From assembly GCF_035917335.1 (NCBI RefSeq), contig NZ_CP109067.1, forward strand, positions 3,533,001-3,597,000: DNA of 64,000 nt. Direction: 5' to 3'. The translations under genes were made by a program, and so were the position numbers. Origin of the DNA: Micromonospora sp. NBC_01813 (GTDB lineage: Bacteria; Actinomycetota; Actinomycetes; Mycobacteriales; Micromonosporaceae). Below are positions 22,668 through 31,685 of the stretch, in pieces (the first letter of the stretch is position 1; each line of letters starts with the position of its first letter). The notes under the pieces were generated by a model. It saw only the letters and a list, made by a program, of their open reading frames with translations. It did not search any database and was not told the origin of the DNA.

Positions 22668-22996
22668 GTGCTGACACGGCGCTACGCGGCGAAGTTTGGG
22701 TATGTGCGATGCCTGGGCCGATCGGACCGCATCCGGCGGTCGTACTCACCGTCAACCGCATCGCACTCCCACTGTCGTCAGTTACCGTCGCTCTGGTCAC
22801 CGGCAGCGCCGGACCGTCCGCTACCCATGTGGCGGTGGGGCACGAGGCCGGCCTCAGGAAATACGACCAGTCATATGTGAACTGCACGGATCTCCACACG
22901 GTCGACAAGCCCCGCCTGCGGAGGCGACTCGGCCGACTGGCGCCCATCGAGCTTCGCCACGTCGAAGAGGCCATCCGACGGATTCTCGGACTTTGA
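22661..22996 (+). CDS. MazF/PemK-like endoribonuclease toxin
   Basis: This 111-aa protein has the PemK/MazF fold marks: RGEVWVCAMPGPIGPHPAVVLTVNR at the N-terminus and ALVTGSAGPSATHVAV in the middle. It ends with the usual C-terminal helix (LAPIELRHVEEAIRRILGL). MazF toxins cut mRNA at short motifs. The GTG at 22661 overlaps the antitoxin stop, which couples the pair. The TVDKPRLRRRLGRL stretch corresponds to the segment that contacts the antitoxin. The cleavage sequence is unknown. Confidence 0.82.
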   Translation: MVGADTALRGEVWVCAMPGPIGPHPAVVLTVNRIALPLSSVTVALVTGSAGPSATHVAVGHEAGLRKYDQSYVNCTDLHTVDKPRLRRRLGRLAPIELRHVEEAIRRILGL

Positions 22997-23028
22997 CGAA
23001 CCGCTCCGCACACTCGAGCCACGAGGCG

Positions 23029-24144
23029 TCAGGGGCGGTCCATCATCCGCATGGCCATGGTGGGGGCGTCGCCCATCACCGACGCCGGGTTCGACACCCC
23101 GCCGGTGGCCCAGATCCGGGACCGACCGATGTGTACGCCCGGGTAGAGCTCGACGATGTCGCTGGCCTGCAGCGGCCGGGCCTGGCGTTTGACGGTGCGG
23201 CGCTCGTCGTCGTCCATCGAGCCGCCCGGTCGTACCCCGGTGCCGTTGGTGCTGACGTCCTGAATCACCAGCTCCTTGCCGTGCAGCTCGAACCGGACGT
23301 GGCTGCGGCTGATCCAGCGCCGCGCCTCCTCGGTGAGCCACTGGCCGAGCATGATGCCGTCGCCGCCCTCCGGCGCCCGGCCGACCATCACCGCATGGTT
23401 GGCGGAGACCACGAACCGCTGACGGACCACGCCGTCGATCCGGATCGACAGCACCTCGGCCGGCGGGCGGGCGCCCGCCTCGGTGAGCCGCTCGCCGTGG
23501 CGCGGGCAGGTCGGGTGCCCGGTGCGCAGCGTCGGCGGCGGCTGGCCGCCGGGGCGGCCGACCCGCATCCGCCCGAACAGCGCACATTCGGGGTCGGGGC
23601 AGCTCCACAGCCGGACCAGCAGCTGGGCGCCGTTCGGCGACGGTTCGGCGGTCGCCGGGGTGCTGCCGCCGCCGACCCGGGCGGTCAGCACCGGCCCGCC
23701 GTGGCCGGGCAGTGGGGCGAGCAGCCGGCCGGGCTGGCCGAGCCACGGGTAACGGCCGCGCAGGCCCTCGAAACGGTTGCGGCTGAGCACCGGCAGGCCG
23801 AGCAGTTCGGCGACTTCCAGCATCCGGTCGGCGGGCTCGGCGAGCACCTCGACGAGGCCGTCGTCGGCCCACCTGCGGGCGACCATCCGCTCATTGGAGG
23901 TGAGGTCGGCGTCGGAGAGCAGGCCACGGTGCACGACGACGTACACCGGGACGTTCTCCTCGGCGACGCTGCGGCCGAGGGCGTCGACGAGCTGCCCGAG
24001 CCGGAGCATGTTGGCCGGCTTGCCGTTGTCGAAGTCGACGTACCGTACGACCTCGACCAGGTCGACGACGGCGCGTGCGGTCGCCGGGTCGGTGCTCAAC
24101 CGGCGCTCGATCGCGTCGAGTACCTTGCTGACCTCGAATCTCAC
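23029..24144 (-). CDS. FHA-domain protein with N-terminal alpha/beta region
   Basis: This 371-aa protein has an N-terminal region of about 130 residues (VSKVLDAIERRLSTDPATARAVVDLVEVVRYVDF) and a Cys-rich middle (CPDPECALFGRM, HPTCPRHGERL) that could bind zinc. A C-terminal FHA domain (about 255-350) has the SRSHVRFE and DVSTNGTGV phosphothreonine-binding motifs and binds pThr peptides. The middle cysteines look like a zinc ribbon. GTG 24144 is preceded by GGGGGG. It may read the activity of a Ser/Thr kinase such as the one at 33725, but that link is a guess. Confidence 0.85.
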   Translation of the reverse strand: MRFEVSKVLDAIERRLSTDPATARAVVDLVEVVRYVDFDNGKPANMLRLGQLVDALGRSVAEENVPVYVVVHRGLLSDADLTSNERMVARRWADDGLVEVLAEPADRMLEVAELLGLPVLSRNRFEGLRGRYPWLGQPGRLLAPLPGHGGPVLTARVGGGSTPATAEPSPNGAQLLVRLWSCPDPECALFGRMRVGRPGGQPPPTLRTGHPTCPRHGERLTEAGARPPAEVLSIRIDGVVRQRFVVSANHAVMVGRAPEGGDGIMLGQWLTEEARRWISRSHVRFELHGKELVIQDVSTNGTGVRPGGSMDDDERRTVKRQARPLQASDIVELYPGVHIGRSRIWATGGVSNPASVMGDAPTMAMRMMDRP

Positions 24145-24160
24145 CGTACGCCCCCCAGAG

Positions 24161-24454
24161 TCAGCCCTGTGCCGCGATGATCGCGTCGATGCGGCTGGCC
24201 AACTCTATGTCGAGCCCGGTTGTCCCTCCAGCGGAGTGGGTGCTGCAGCGGAGCGTCAGGGTCCGCCAGCGGATGTCGATGTCCGGGTGGTGGTCCATCT
24301 CCTCGGCGGTCATCGCGACGCGGGTGACCACGGCGATCGCGTCGGGAAAGGTCGCGAACGTGACGGTACGGGCGATCGCCTCGGCGTCGCCGGTCCAGTC
24401 GGTCAGCCCGGTGAGCGCGGCCTGCACCTGCGTGGTGTCGAGCACCTCTGCCAT
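24161..24454 (-). CDS. phhB: Pterin-4a-carbinolamine dehydratase
   Basis: This 97-aa protein has the conserved EMDHHPDIDIRW and LRCSTHSAGGTTGLD segments that hold the active-site histidines. The enzyme dehydrates 4a-hydroxytetrahydropterin formed by aromatic amino-acid hydroxylases, though many bacteria use it as a Moco or DNA-binding accessory. ATG 24454 has AAGG upstream, and the protein then has the usual family length. The gene ends 17 bp before the FHA gene starts and is on the same strand, so the two are probably co-transcribed. Confidence 0.88.
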   Translation of the reverse strand: MAEVLDTTQVQAALTGLTDWTGDAEAIARTVTFATFPDAIAVVTRVAMTAEEMDHHPDIDIRWRTLTLRCSTHSAGGTTGLDIELASRIDAIIAAQG

Positions 24455-24576
24455 GGCGCTGACCTTACCTTCTGTCCCGCCCGGCTGATCAGTTTGCGGT
24501 GCTGCCGGAGTAAGTTGATCCGACATCCGAGCCATTCACGGCAGGTGTCCATCTCTTTCCCCCAGGGACGGCCGAA

Positions 24577-25350
24577 TTGCTGCAAATCAGGCACGCCATC
24601 TTCGTCGCGGCCGGAGTCTGTCTGTCATTCACTCTTGCCGTAGCCGGATGTGGCCAGGCGGGCCCCGCCACCAGCCCGGAGACCACGGCGACCGCCGGGG
24701 CCGACCCGACCGACGACCGGGGCGACGCGAAAGCGGCGCTGGCCGCCGCGATCGACAAGTCACAGGAGGGCAGCGCCAGGGTGACGTTCACGATGCTCAG
24801 CCCATCCGGCAGCAAGACAGTGACGCACGTCGACTTCGACCCGGGCACCCAGCGCGTCAGCACGGATTCCTGGTCCGAGCACACCGGGGAGACGATGTAC
24901 ATACTGCTGGTCGAACAGGACCTGTACCTGCGGAGCAACAGTGGACCGCTGCCCCACGTCTGGCTGCACACCGATCGGGCGGAACTCCCACCAGGGAGCA
25001 GCATCCACGCAATGGCCGAGGGAGACATGATCGGTGCCGCCGATCTGATGCGCGCCGTCACCGCTGTCGAATGGACCGGGGACACCGAGATCACCGGAAC
25101 CGTCGACCTGACCAGGTGGTCACCCGCGCTCCTACCCGAGCTCGGTGACGCCATGCTCGCTTCTCCGCTCAAAGCCGATCTCGACAAGGAGGGACGGCTC
25201 ACCCATCTCAGCCTTGGCGACAGTGATCTGAACCCGGAGCTACCCGTCTTGGCCTTGCAGTACCGCAGGTTCGGCCAGCCCGTGACCATCCTTCCACCGA
25301 CCGACGCAGTGTCCATGCCGGACACGATGGTGGCCGCGCTCGGCAACTGA
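24577..25350 (+). CDS. Lipoprotein, LprG/LppX-like
   Basis: This 257-aa protein has a signal peptide ending in the lipobox LAVAGC (Cys about residue 25) and is likely membrane-anchored. The mature part begins with a DDRGDAKAALAAAIDKSQEGSARV helix/strand. It continues as a strand-rich domain of the LppX_LprAFG type, whose mycobacterial members carry lipids through the envelope. TTG 24577 is preceded by AGGGACGG. The paralogue at 25541 follows on the same strand. Similarity is weak enough that the family call needs a profile search. Confidence 0.72.
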   Translation: MLQIRHAIFVAAGVCLSFTLAVAGCGQAGPATSPETTATAGADPTDDRGDAKAALAAAIDKSQEGSARVTFTMLSPSGSKTVTHVDFDPGTQRVSTDSWSEHTGETMYILLVEQDLYLRSNSGPLPHVWLHTDRAELPPGSSIHAMAEGDMIGAADLMRAVTAVEWTGDTEITGTVDLTRWSPALLPELGDAMLASPLKADLDKEGRLTHLSLGDSDLNPELPVLALQYRRFGQPVTILPPTDAVSMPDTMVAALGN

Positions 25351-25540
25351 CTCGATCCGGCATGTTCGGTACCGACCGAGCAGTCCTCCGCTCGCGACGG
25401 AGAAACCGAGTTGCGCGATTCGGTAGTCTGGCGCGGCACAGCCGGCGGACGACCTACCGCAGCGGTACGGCATCGGGATCGATGCTGTCACTGCGGCGTT
25501 CTCCAGGCCGGCAGACACTCACGAGGGATGGAACCACTTC

Positions 25541-26332
25541 ATGCACATTCGACGGATGGCGACTGCTGGAATCGGCGTCGTCGCCGCGCTTTCGCTCGCA
25601 GTCTCCGGCTGCGCTGGCACTGCGGAAACAGACTCAGGGTCGCCCGACAGCAGCGCCGAGGCCGGCGTGGCCGACGACCGGGGCGACGCCAAGGAGGCGC
25701 TCGCCGCCGCCGCGGCGAAGAACGCCGAGGAGAGCGCCCGGGTCAACATGAGCCTGGGTACCGAGGCCGACGGCGTACTGATGGAGGTCGTCGGCGATCT
25801 CGACCCGGCCAACGAAACGTCCAACATCGAGATCACCATGGGCGGCGACGGCGAGGTGATCGAGATCGTGCTGCGCCAACTCGGCACTGACGTCTACATG
25901 CAGTTCGGCGGTTCTGACATGGCCGAACTCGCGGACGTGTGGATGAAGGGTGACTCGTCGAAGCTGCCGGAGAACGCCGCCTTCAGCATGATGCCGACCG
26001 GCGACCCCGCCGACATGGTGGGCAGCATCGCCGAGGCGCAGTGGAGCAGCGACACCGAAATCACCGGCACGATCGACATGACCAAGTCGCCGGAGGCCGA
26101 CGCCGAGTTGCTGGCGGAGATGGGCGAGGCCGCCAAGGCGGTGCCGTTCACGGCGACCCTCGACGCGCAGGACCGGCTCGTCGAGATGGTCATCGACGCG
26201 GAGAGCGTGTCGTCGGAGGCTGGTTTGATCACCATCGGCTACTCGAACTTCGGTGAGCCGGTCTCGGTCGAGGTGCCGACCGGTGAAGTCATCGACATGT
26301 CGGACGACATGCTGGACATGTTCAACACCTGA
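25541..26332 (+). CDS. Lipoprotein, LprG/LppX-like (paralogue of the preceding one)
   Basis: This 263-aa protein has a signal peptide with lipobox LAVSGC (Cys at about residue 24). The following segment DDRGDAKEALAAAAAKNAEESARVNMSL matches the first lipoprotein closely, and both contain DTEITGT and a late GEPVSV/GQPVTI strand, so they arose by duplication. The mature domain is acidic and strand-rich, as in the lipid-binding LprG family. ATG 25541 has GAGG upstream. A 16-bp hairpin follows. Confidence 0.78.
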   Translation: MHIRRMATAGIGVVAALSLAVSGCAGTAETDSGSPDSSAEAGVADDRGDAKEALAAAAAKNAEESARVNMSLGTEADGVLMEVVGDLDPANETSNIEITMGGDGEVIEIVLRQLGTDVYMQFGGSDMAELADVWMKGDSSKLPENAAFSMMPTGDPADMVGSIAEAQWSSDTEITGTIDMTKSPEADAELLAEMGEAAKAVPFTATLDAQDRLVEMVIDAESVSSEAGLITIGYSNFGEPVSVEVPTGEVIDMSDDMLDMFNT

Positions 26333-26350
26333 TTCACCGGTGACCCGGAC

Positions 26351-26387
26351 GGGTGCGGCGGTGACCACCACGGTCACCGCCGCACCC
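26351..26387 (+). terminator. Terminator after the lipoproteins
   Basis: A perfect 16-bp stem (GGGTGCGGCGGTGACC, 26351-26366, with 26372-26387) has loop ACCAC, 18 bp after the stop. It also lies before the convergent desaturase gene. Confidence 0.85.
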
Positions 26388-26421
26388 GGTTCAGCGCCGG
26401 TTCAGCGACCGGCGTGGTGGC

Positions 26422-27447
26422 TCACCGCTGCGGCTGGCCGACGGTGTGCAGGTGGCGCAGCGCCTCGGCGTACGAGTCGACCAGCCCGGTCTCGGCGTAG
26501 GGCAGGCCGAGCTCCCGGCAGTAGTCGCGCACGATCGGCTGGGCGTGGCGCAGGTGCGGCCGGGGCATGCTCGGGAACAGGTGGTGCTCGATCTGGTAGT
26601 TGAGCCCGCCGAGCAGGTTGTCGACGAACCAGCCGCCGCGGATGTTGCGCGAGGTCAGCACCTGCTTGCGGAGGAAGTCGAGGTTGTCGTCGGGGCCGAA
26701 CATCGGCATCCCCTTGTGGTTGGGCGCGAAGGCGCAGCCCATGTAGAAACCCCAGATCGCCTGGTGGATGGCGATGAAGGCCAACGCCTTCAGCGGGGAC
26801 AGCGTCGCGAACACCAGCCCGAGGTACGCGGCGGTGTGCACCACCAGCAGTGACGCTTCTGCCGCCCGGTACCGCACCGGGCCGCTGATCACGGCCTGGA
26901 TGCTGGCCACTCGCAGGGCCAGCCCTTCCAGCAGCAACAGCGGAAAGAACAGGTACGCCTGTCGGCGGACCAGCCAGAGCGCGGGGCCACGCTTGTCGGC
27001 GGTCTGCTCCGGGGTCCAGGACAGGGTGCCCACTCCGACGTCCGGGTCGTCGTCGACGTGGTTGGGGTTGGCGTGGTGGCGGGTGTGTTTGTCCATCCAC
27101 CAGCCGTAGCTGAGCCCGATCGCCAGGTTGCCCAGCATCAGCCCGGTGACTTCGCTGATCCGGCGGGTGCGGAACATCTGCCGGTGGCCGGCGTCATGGC
27201 CGAGGAACCCCATGTGGGTGGTGGCGATCGCCAGCCCGACCGCGGTGAGCAGTTGCCACCAGCTGTCGCCGCCGACCAGGAGCACCGCCCACCCGGCGAG
27301 GTACGCCCCGACGGTCAGGGCGAGCCGGACGGCGTACCAGCCGTGGCGCCGCTGCAGCAGCCCGGCTTGGCCGATGCGGCGGGACAGTTCGGAGAAGTCA
27401 CTGCCTCGGCGCTCGGCGGCGGGGCGGGTAGGGGCGGCAGCGGTCAT
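26422..27447 (-). CDS. Fatty acid / acyl-CoA desaturase
   Basis: This 341-aa membrane-bound di-iron desaturase has the three histidine boxes: HDAGH (84-88), HTRHH (121-125) and QIEHH (285-289). About four membrane segments lie between them. The order and QIEHH match DesA3-like or front-end-like acyl desaturases of actinobacteria. The enzyme introduces a cis double bond and needs electrons from a reductase not seen here. ATG 27447 fits the family; a GTG about 11 codons upstream is possible. The intergenic region 27448-27668 holds a third palindrome. Confidence 0.93.
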   Translation of the reverse strand: MTAAAPTRPAAERRGSDFSELSRRIGQAGLLQRRHGWYAVRLALTVGAYLAGWAVLLVGGDSWWQLLTAVGLAIATTHMGFLGHDAGHRQMFRTRRISEVTGLMLGNLAIGLSYGWWMDKHTRHHANPNHVDDDPDVGVGTLSWTPEQTADKRGPALWLVRRQAYLFFPLLLLEGLALRVASIQAVISGPVRYRAAEASLLVVHTAAYLGLVFATLSPLKALAFIAIHQAIWGFYMGCAFAPNHKGMPMFGPDDNLDFLRKQVLTSRNIRGGWFVDNLLGGLNYQIEHHLFPSMPRPHLRHAQPIVRDYCRELGLPYAETGLVDSYAEALRHLHTVGQPQR

Positions 27448-27587
27448 CCGTGTTTCCGTTTCCTCGGGCTGGCTGGCTACGACGTCTTCGAGTATGCGCG
27501 ATTCCGTCGCTGTGCGTGATGGTGCGTACCCCCGGTCCGCGGTGGGGCTAACCCTCCCACGTCCGGCCGACCCCGTCCACCCTCGAC

Positions 27588-27643
27588 GATCTTGCACTTA
27601 TCGATGGACATTCCGGTCAAAAGCTCTCGATAACTGCAAGATC
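27588..27643. repeat. Palindromic element, copy 3
   Basis: Arms GATCTTGCACTTATCGA (27588-27604) and TCGATAACTGCAAGATC (27627-27643) pair with one mismatch; the centre has GGACATTCC. It is outside the 1.09-kb duplication and shows that the element is dispersed. It sits in the 220-bp gap between two minus-strand genes. Confidence 0.88.
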
Positions 27644-27668
27644 GCCGAGAAGGGTGGGACGAGGTGGG

Positions 27669-30600
27669 TCAACTCATCCGGCTGACTGCGCTACGTAGCC
27701 TGCCCAGATCGCGACGGCGACGTTCGTAGGTTACCGCGAGAGTGATCAGCGCCAACCCGCCAACGGCGAGGAAACTCCACCGGGGCAGCAGGTCCCAGAC
27801 GGCGACCAGCTCCCGCAGCGCCACCATCGTCAGGACCACGCCGCCGACCACCACCGGAGCCTGCCGGCGGTACGCCGAACCCGCCAGCACCACCAGCACC
27901 GCCCCAGTGCCCAGCAGCAGTCGCCGCAGCGGTTGCCCGTCCGCGACCAGCACCGAGCCGAGGCTCGGCAGCAGCGCGGCAGCCAGCCCGGGGCCGTACC
28001 CGAGCCAGCTGGACAGGTGCGGTCGGGCCCGCAGGGCCAGCCAGCCGACGCCCAGCGCGGCCAGCGCCGCCGGCAGCGTGTACGCCTCGGTCAGCGACAC
28101 CTCCGTGGTGATCAGCAGCAGCCACCAGGCGACGATCTCGCTGATCAGGGCGGCCATCGCCAGCGGCCACGGCCGGTGCACCAACGGCGCGTGCCCCAGC
28201 GGCCGGTACAGCGCCGACTCGGTCTCGGCCGGTGCCGTCCGCCGGGTGGTCAGCAGCGCCCGGATGCCGAGAACGACGCCCCACAGGGTGCAGATGCCCG
28301 CCGCGTACCGGGCCGAGCCGACCGTCATCAGCACGGCGGCGACCGCGGCGACGTGCCCGGCGACCTCCACCCCGATCGACTCGGCGCGCCACCGCGCGCC
28401 GCTGGCGGACCGGGCAGCCAGCAGTGCGCCGGTCGCCAGCGCCAGCGCGGCGACGGCGAGTACGGCGAACGCACCGACCCGCACCGGCAACTCGGCGACC
28501 CGTGACCCGGTCAGCGCGAGCACCGTACCGGCGGCGACCGCCGCGACCCAGCCGGTCACCCGGACCGGTTGGCGTCGGCCGGTCACGCCGATCCAGGCGG
28601 CGACCGCCACCAGGAGGGTCAGCGCGGTCAGCGTGCTGGCCCGGGTCGGCAGCAGGCCGGCCAGGCCGGCACCGGTCAGCGGCCCGCCCAGCGCCAGCGT
28701 CACCGCGACGACCGCCGTCGACCGGGTCCGGGCGGCCGTCGCCAGCCCGGCGAGCCCGGCGGCGAGGGTGAGCGCCGGCACGACCGGCCACGGGGTGCCG
28801 GCGGCGGCCAGCGCCACCAGCAGGCCCAGCAGCGCGACCGGCGCGGCGCAGAGCGCCACCCGCCGGATCTGCCGGCCGAGGACGGCCGCGGCGGCGGCCA
28901 GCACGGCGAGGGTGACCACGGCGGCGGCGGGCAGCGACGGCGGCTGCGCCGGGGTGAGGCCAGCGCCGGCCGGCACCCCGGTCCAGGTCGCGTCGACCCA
29001 CAGGTACGGGGTCAGCAGGAGCGTCCACAACGCCGGCAACACGGTGACCGTCGCCGGCACGATCAGCAGCCCGGCGACGCCGACCAGCAGGATCCGCAGC
29101 CCGCGCAGCGACACCCGGTCCAGGCACAGTGCCCGGTCCGGGACCCGGATCCGCAGCACACCGGCCGGGACGAGGGTGGCTGTGGCGGCGAGCAGCAGCG
29201 CGGCCCAGGCCGCGTACCCACCGGCGGATTCACCGGGCGCGTACGCAATCGCGCCGGACGCCGGGGCGAGGGTGGCACCGACGGTGGCGGCGGCCAGCGC
29301 CGGGCCGACGTACCAGAGATAGCCGGGCCACCAGCGGCGGACCGCGAGCAGCGCGACCGGCAGCAGCGTCATGGCGGCCAGCGCGGCGCGGGCCGGCCAG
29401 CCGGTCGGCAACCCCAGGCTGTACGCGGCGAGCGCGGCGGTGACCGGCCAGCCGGCGACCGCGACGGCCAGTGCGGTCCCGCCGGCGACCGGGTTCCACC
29501 AGCCGGCGTCGGGTCGGCTGCCGACCCGGCGGCCGATGGCGGCGGCCGCCAGGCCGGTGGCGATCACGACGGCACCGGCGAGCGTGGCGACCGCCGGCCG
29601 GCCGGCGCTGACCAGCAGCGCGTGGCCGGTCAGCACGACGGCGACGGCCGCGCTGGGTGCCGCGACGGCGAGGTCACGGCTCCACGCGGCCCGGACCGTC
29701 GACGCGGCTCCGGCGACCAGGCCGGCGGCCGCGACCGCCCACCACGGCACCGGTGCGGCGGCGGGCACAGTCAGCAGCAGCGTCGCCGCGCCGACGGTGA
29801 ACAGGGCCGGGCGGCCGGCCCGGGGCAGCAGCAGGATCAGCGCGGCGGTGACCGCGACCACCGCGAACGGCAGCTGCCAGTCACCGGGGGTGTCGATCGG
29901 CCCGGGGCCGGCGTGCCACAGCGGGCGGGCGGCCCGTACTCCGGCGGCGCCGACCACCAGGGTGGTGATGAGCAGTCCGCTGCCCAGCACCGTGGCGACC
30001 AGCAACGCGCCCGCACACGGTCCGGTCCGGACGACGTCGGGCAGGTGGCGGCGGGCCAGCAGGCCGAGCCCGGCCAGCGCCACGGTGGTGAGCGCCGCGA
30101 AGAACAGGGTCAGCGACGGGGCCGGTTCGGCGGCAGCCCGGATCACCGCCAGGGCGAGGGTCGGCACCAGCCCGGCCAGGCTGATCGCCAGCAGGGCCCG
30201 CAGGCCGGTCAGGCGGGCGGCGGCGACCGCGACCAGGGCGACGGCGAGCAGCGGTGCGCCGGACAGCGCCGGGGCGTTCTGCGGCTGCTGGAGGACGAGC
30301 GCGGCGAGCGCGGTGATCGCGGCGGCGGTCAGGGTGAACCCGACGAGTACCCAGCCGGTGATCCGTACCGCCAACCGTTCGCGCCCGGTGAGGGCGATCA
30401 TCGCCAGGGTGGTGACGGCGGTGCCGAGCAGCAGCAGGGTCCAGCCGGCGGTGTCGGCGCGGACGTCGACGGCGAGCAGCGGCAGCACCGGTTGGGCGGC
30501 GAGCAGGGCCGCGAACCGGGCGGCGGTCAGCCCGGTGAGCAGGTGGTAGCCGGCGGCGACCAGACCGGTGACGGCGAAGGTCGCGGCGGCGTACCGGGCG

Positions 30601-31286
30601 GCCGACAGGTCGCTGGCGCCGAACAGGTCGACGTAGCGGACGGCGTATCCGTCGAGCAGGACCAGCAGCAGTCCGAGCGCGGCGAACGTCTCGGCGGTGC
30701 CGCGCAGGCCGCGCCAGTTGGCCAGCAGCGGCAGGGCGAGCAGCACGGCGGTGACACCGGCCAGGATCGCGGCCCGGCCGGCGACGCCGACGCTCGCCCA
30801 GGCGACCGCGGTGAAGACGATCGCGGCGGTGGCCAGCAGGAGTCCACCAAGGACAAACAGAAGATTCTGCACGGTACGGGTGGAGGCTTCGGCCCGCACC
30901 GGCTGCGCGACTGGCGCTGGCCGAGGCTGGGACCCGGGCATTGGCTGGGGCCCAAGCGTTGGCGTTGGCCGGGAGCCTGGCGCTGGCGAGAACGCCGGTG
31001 CGACCGGTCGTGGCGCGGGTGCGGTGTTCGCCCGTACCGCCGCCTGCAGTTGGACCGCGAGCTGATGCCGGCGGGTCTGCGCGGCGCGCAACTGCCCGCT
31101 GAACGTCACCCAGGCCATCCGGGCCTGCTCGGCGCGGGCCGCCAGCCCGGCGATCTCGCCGTCGAGTCGGATCACCTCGGCGGCGAGCGGGTCCGGTCCC
31201 CGACCGCAGCCGGGGCAGCCGGTGGCGAGACTGGCCGGCGCGCGACAGGCCGGGCAGGGGTATTGGGCTGCTGCGGTGCTGCTCAT
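27669..31286 (-). CDS. SCO7613-type giant polytopic membrane protein
   Basis: This 1205-aa protein starts with a zinc-ribbon-like CPACRAPASLATGCPGCGRG. A coiled helix and a Pro-rich linker (about residues 90-135) follow. The rest is 30 or more hydrophobic segments (from about residue 145 to the end), matching the SCO7613 C-terminal domain family of uncharacterised actinomycete proteins. The compositional bias (Ala/Leu/Val) is strong but continuous, and codon use is consistent. A role in membrane organisation or lipid transport is speculation. It is last in a four-gene minus-strand run with patatin, acyltransferase and cutA. Confidence 0.83.
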   Translation of the reverse strand: MSSTAAAQYPCPACRAPASLATGCPGCGRGPDPLAAEVIRLDGEIAGLAARAEQARMAWVTFSGQLRAAQTRRHQLAVQLQAAVRANTAPAPRPVAPAFSPAPGSRPTPTLGPQPMPGSQPRPAPVAQPVRAEASTRTVQNLLFVLGGLLLATAAIVFTAVAWASVGVAGRAAILAGVTAVLLALPLLANWRGLRGTAETFAALGLLLVLLDGYAVRYVDLFGASDLSAARYAAATFAVTGLVAAGYHLLTGLTAARFAALLAAQPVLPLLAVDVRADTAGWTLLLLGTAVTTLAMIALTGRERLAVRITGWVLVGFTLTAAAITALAALVLQQPQNAPALSGAPLLAVALVAVAAARLTGLRALLAISLAGLVPTLALAVIRAAAEPAPSLTLFFAALTTVALAGLGLLARRHLPDVVRTGPCAGALLVATVLGSGLLITTLVVGAAGVRAARPLWHAGPGPIDTPGDWQLPFAVVAVTAALILLLPRAGRPALFTVGAATLLLTVPAAAPVPWWAVAAAGLVAGAASTVRAAWSRDLAVAAPSAAVAVVLTGHALLVSAGRPAVATLAGAVVIATGLAAAAIGRRVGSRPDAGWWNPVAGGTALAVAVAGWPVTAALAAYSLGLPTGWPARAALAAMTLLPVALLAVRRWWPGYLWYVGPALAAATVGATLAPASGAIAYAPGESAGGYAAWAALLLAATATLVPAGVLRIRVPDRALCLDRVSLRGLRILLVGVAGLLIVPATVTVLPALWTLLLTPYLWVDATWTGVPAGAGLTPAQPPSLPAAAVVTLAVLAAAAAVLGRQIRRVALCAAPVALLGLLVALAAAGTPWPVVPALTLAAGLAGLATAARTRSTAVVAVTLALGGPLTGAGLAGLLPTRASTLTALTLLVAVAAWIGVTGRRQPVRVTGWVAAVAAGTVLALTGSRVAELPVRVGAFAVLAVAALALATGALLAARSASGARWRAESIGVEVAGHVAAVAAVLMTVGSARYAAGICTLWGVVLGIRALLTTRRTAPAETESALYRPLGHAPLVHRPWPLAMAALISEIVAWWLLLITTEVSLTEAYTLPAALAALGVGWLALRARPHLSSWLGYGPGLAAALLPSLGSVLVADGQPLRRLLLGTGAVLVVLAGSAYRRQAPVVVGGVVLTMVALRELVAVWDLLPRWSFLAVGGLALITLAVTYERRRRDLGRLRSAVSRMS

Positions 31287-31355
31287 ACCGGCATCGTCGC
31301 TGGTCGAGCAGCAGACGCGACAGAGTGCGGATACTCAGTTCACCTGGTGGACGAA

Positions 31356-31676
31356 TCAGGGACGGGTGTGTTCGTACACCCACCGGGCGTAATCGGGGTT
31401 GCCGGCTTCGATGACGGTTACCAGGACCTCGGGAATGTCGTAGGGATGTGCGGTGCGTAAGTATGCGACCAACGGATCGCTACGGTCGATGGCGGTTTTG
31501 AACTCCACCGACCATTCCTTGGTGGTCTCCACTCGACCGTCCCACCAGTAGGTGCTGGCCAGCGGCCCGCCGATCTGGGCACAGGCGGCGAATCGCCCGG
31601 CCACGGCGGAAGCGGCGAGCACCTCGGCGACCGAGCGGGCGTCCACCACCGTCGTCACAACGGAGATCTGATCCAC
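31356..31676 (-). CDS. cutA: Divalent-cation tolerance protein CutA
   Basis: This 106-aa protein has the CutA pattern VVTTVVDARSVAEVLAASAV at the start, CAQIGGPLASTYWWDGRVE in the middle and the C-terminal HPYDIPEVLVTVIEAGNPDY. CutA forms very stable trimers and binds copper; its physiological role is unsettled. GTG 31676 is 9 bp after the acyltransferase stop, so it is probably in the same operon. Confidence 0.93.
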   Translation of the reverse strand: MDQISVVTTVVDARSVAEVLAASAVAGRFAACAQIGGPLASTYWWDGRVETTKEWSVEFKTAIDRSDPLVAYLRTAHPYDIPEVLVTVIEAGNPDYARWVYEHTRP

Positions 31677-31685
31677 GGGGCGACC

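Noticed and set aside
23029-24144. FHA protein as GarA, inhibitor of kgd
   Set aside because: GarA is a short protein with an N-terminal TQ/TS phosphorylation motif; this one is 371 aa with a Cys-rich middle and a different N-terminus.
28569-31460. Very long open frame (963 codons) on the plus strand
   Set aside because: It is the antisense shadow of the minus-strand SCO7613-type gene. Its product is low-complexity Gly/Arg/Gln-rich, as expected from the complement of GC-rich coding sequence.
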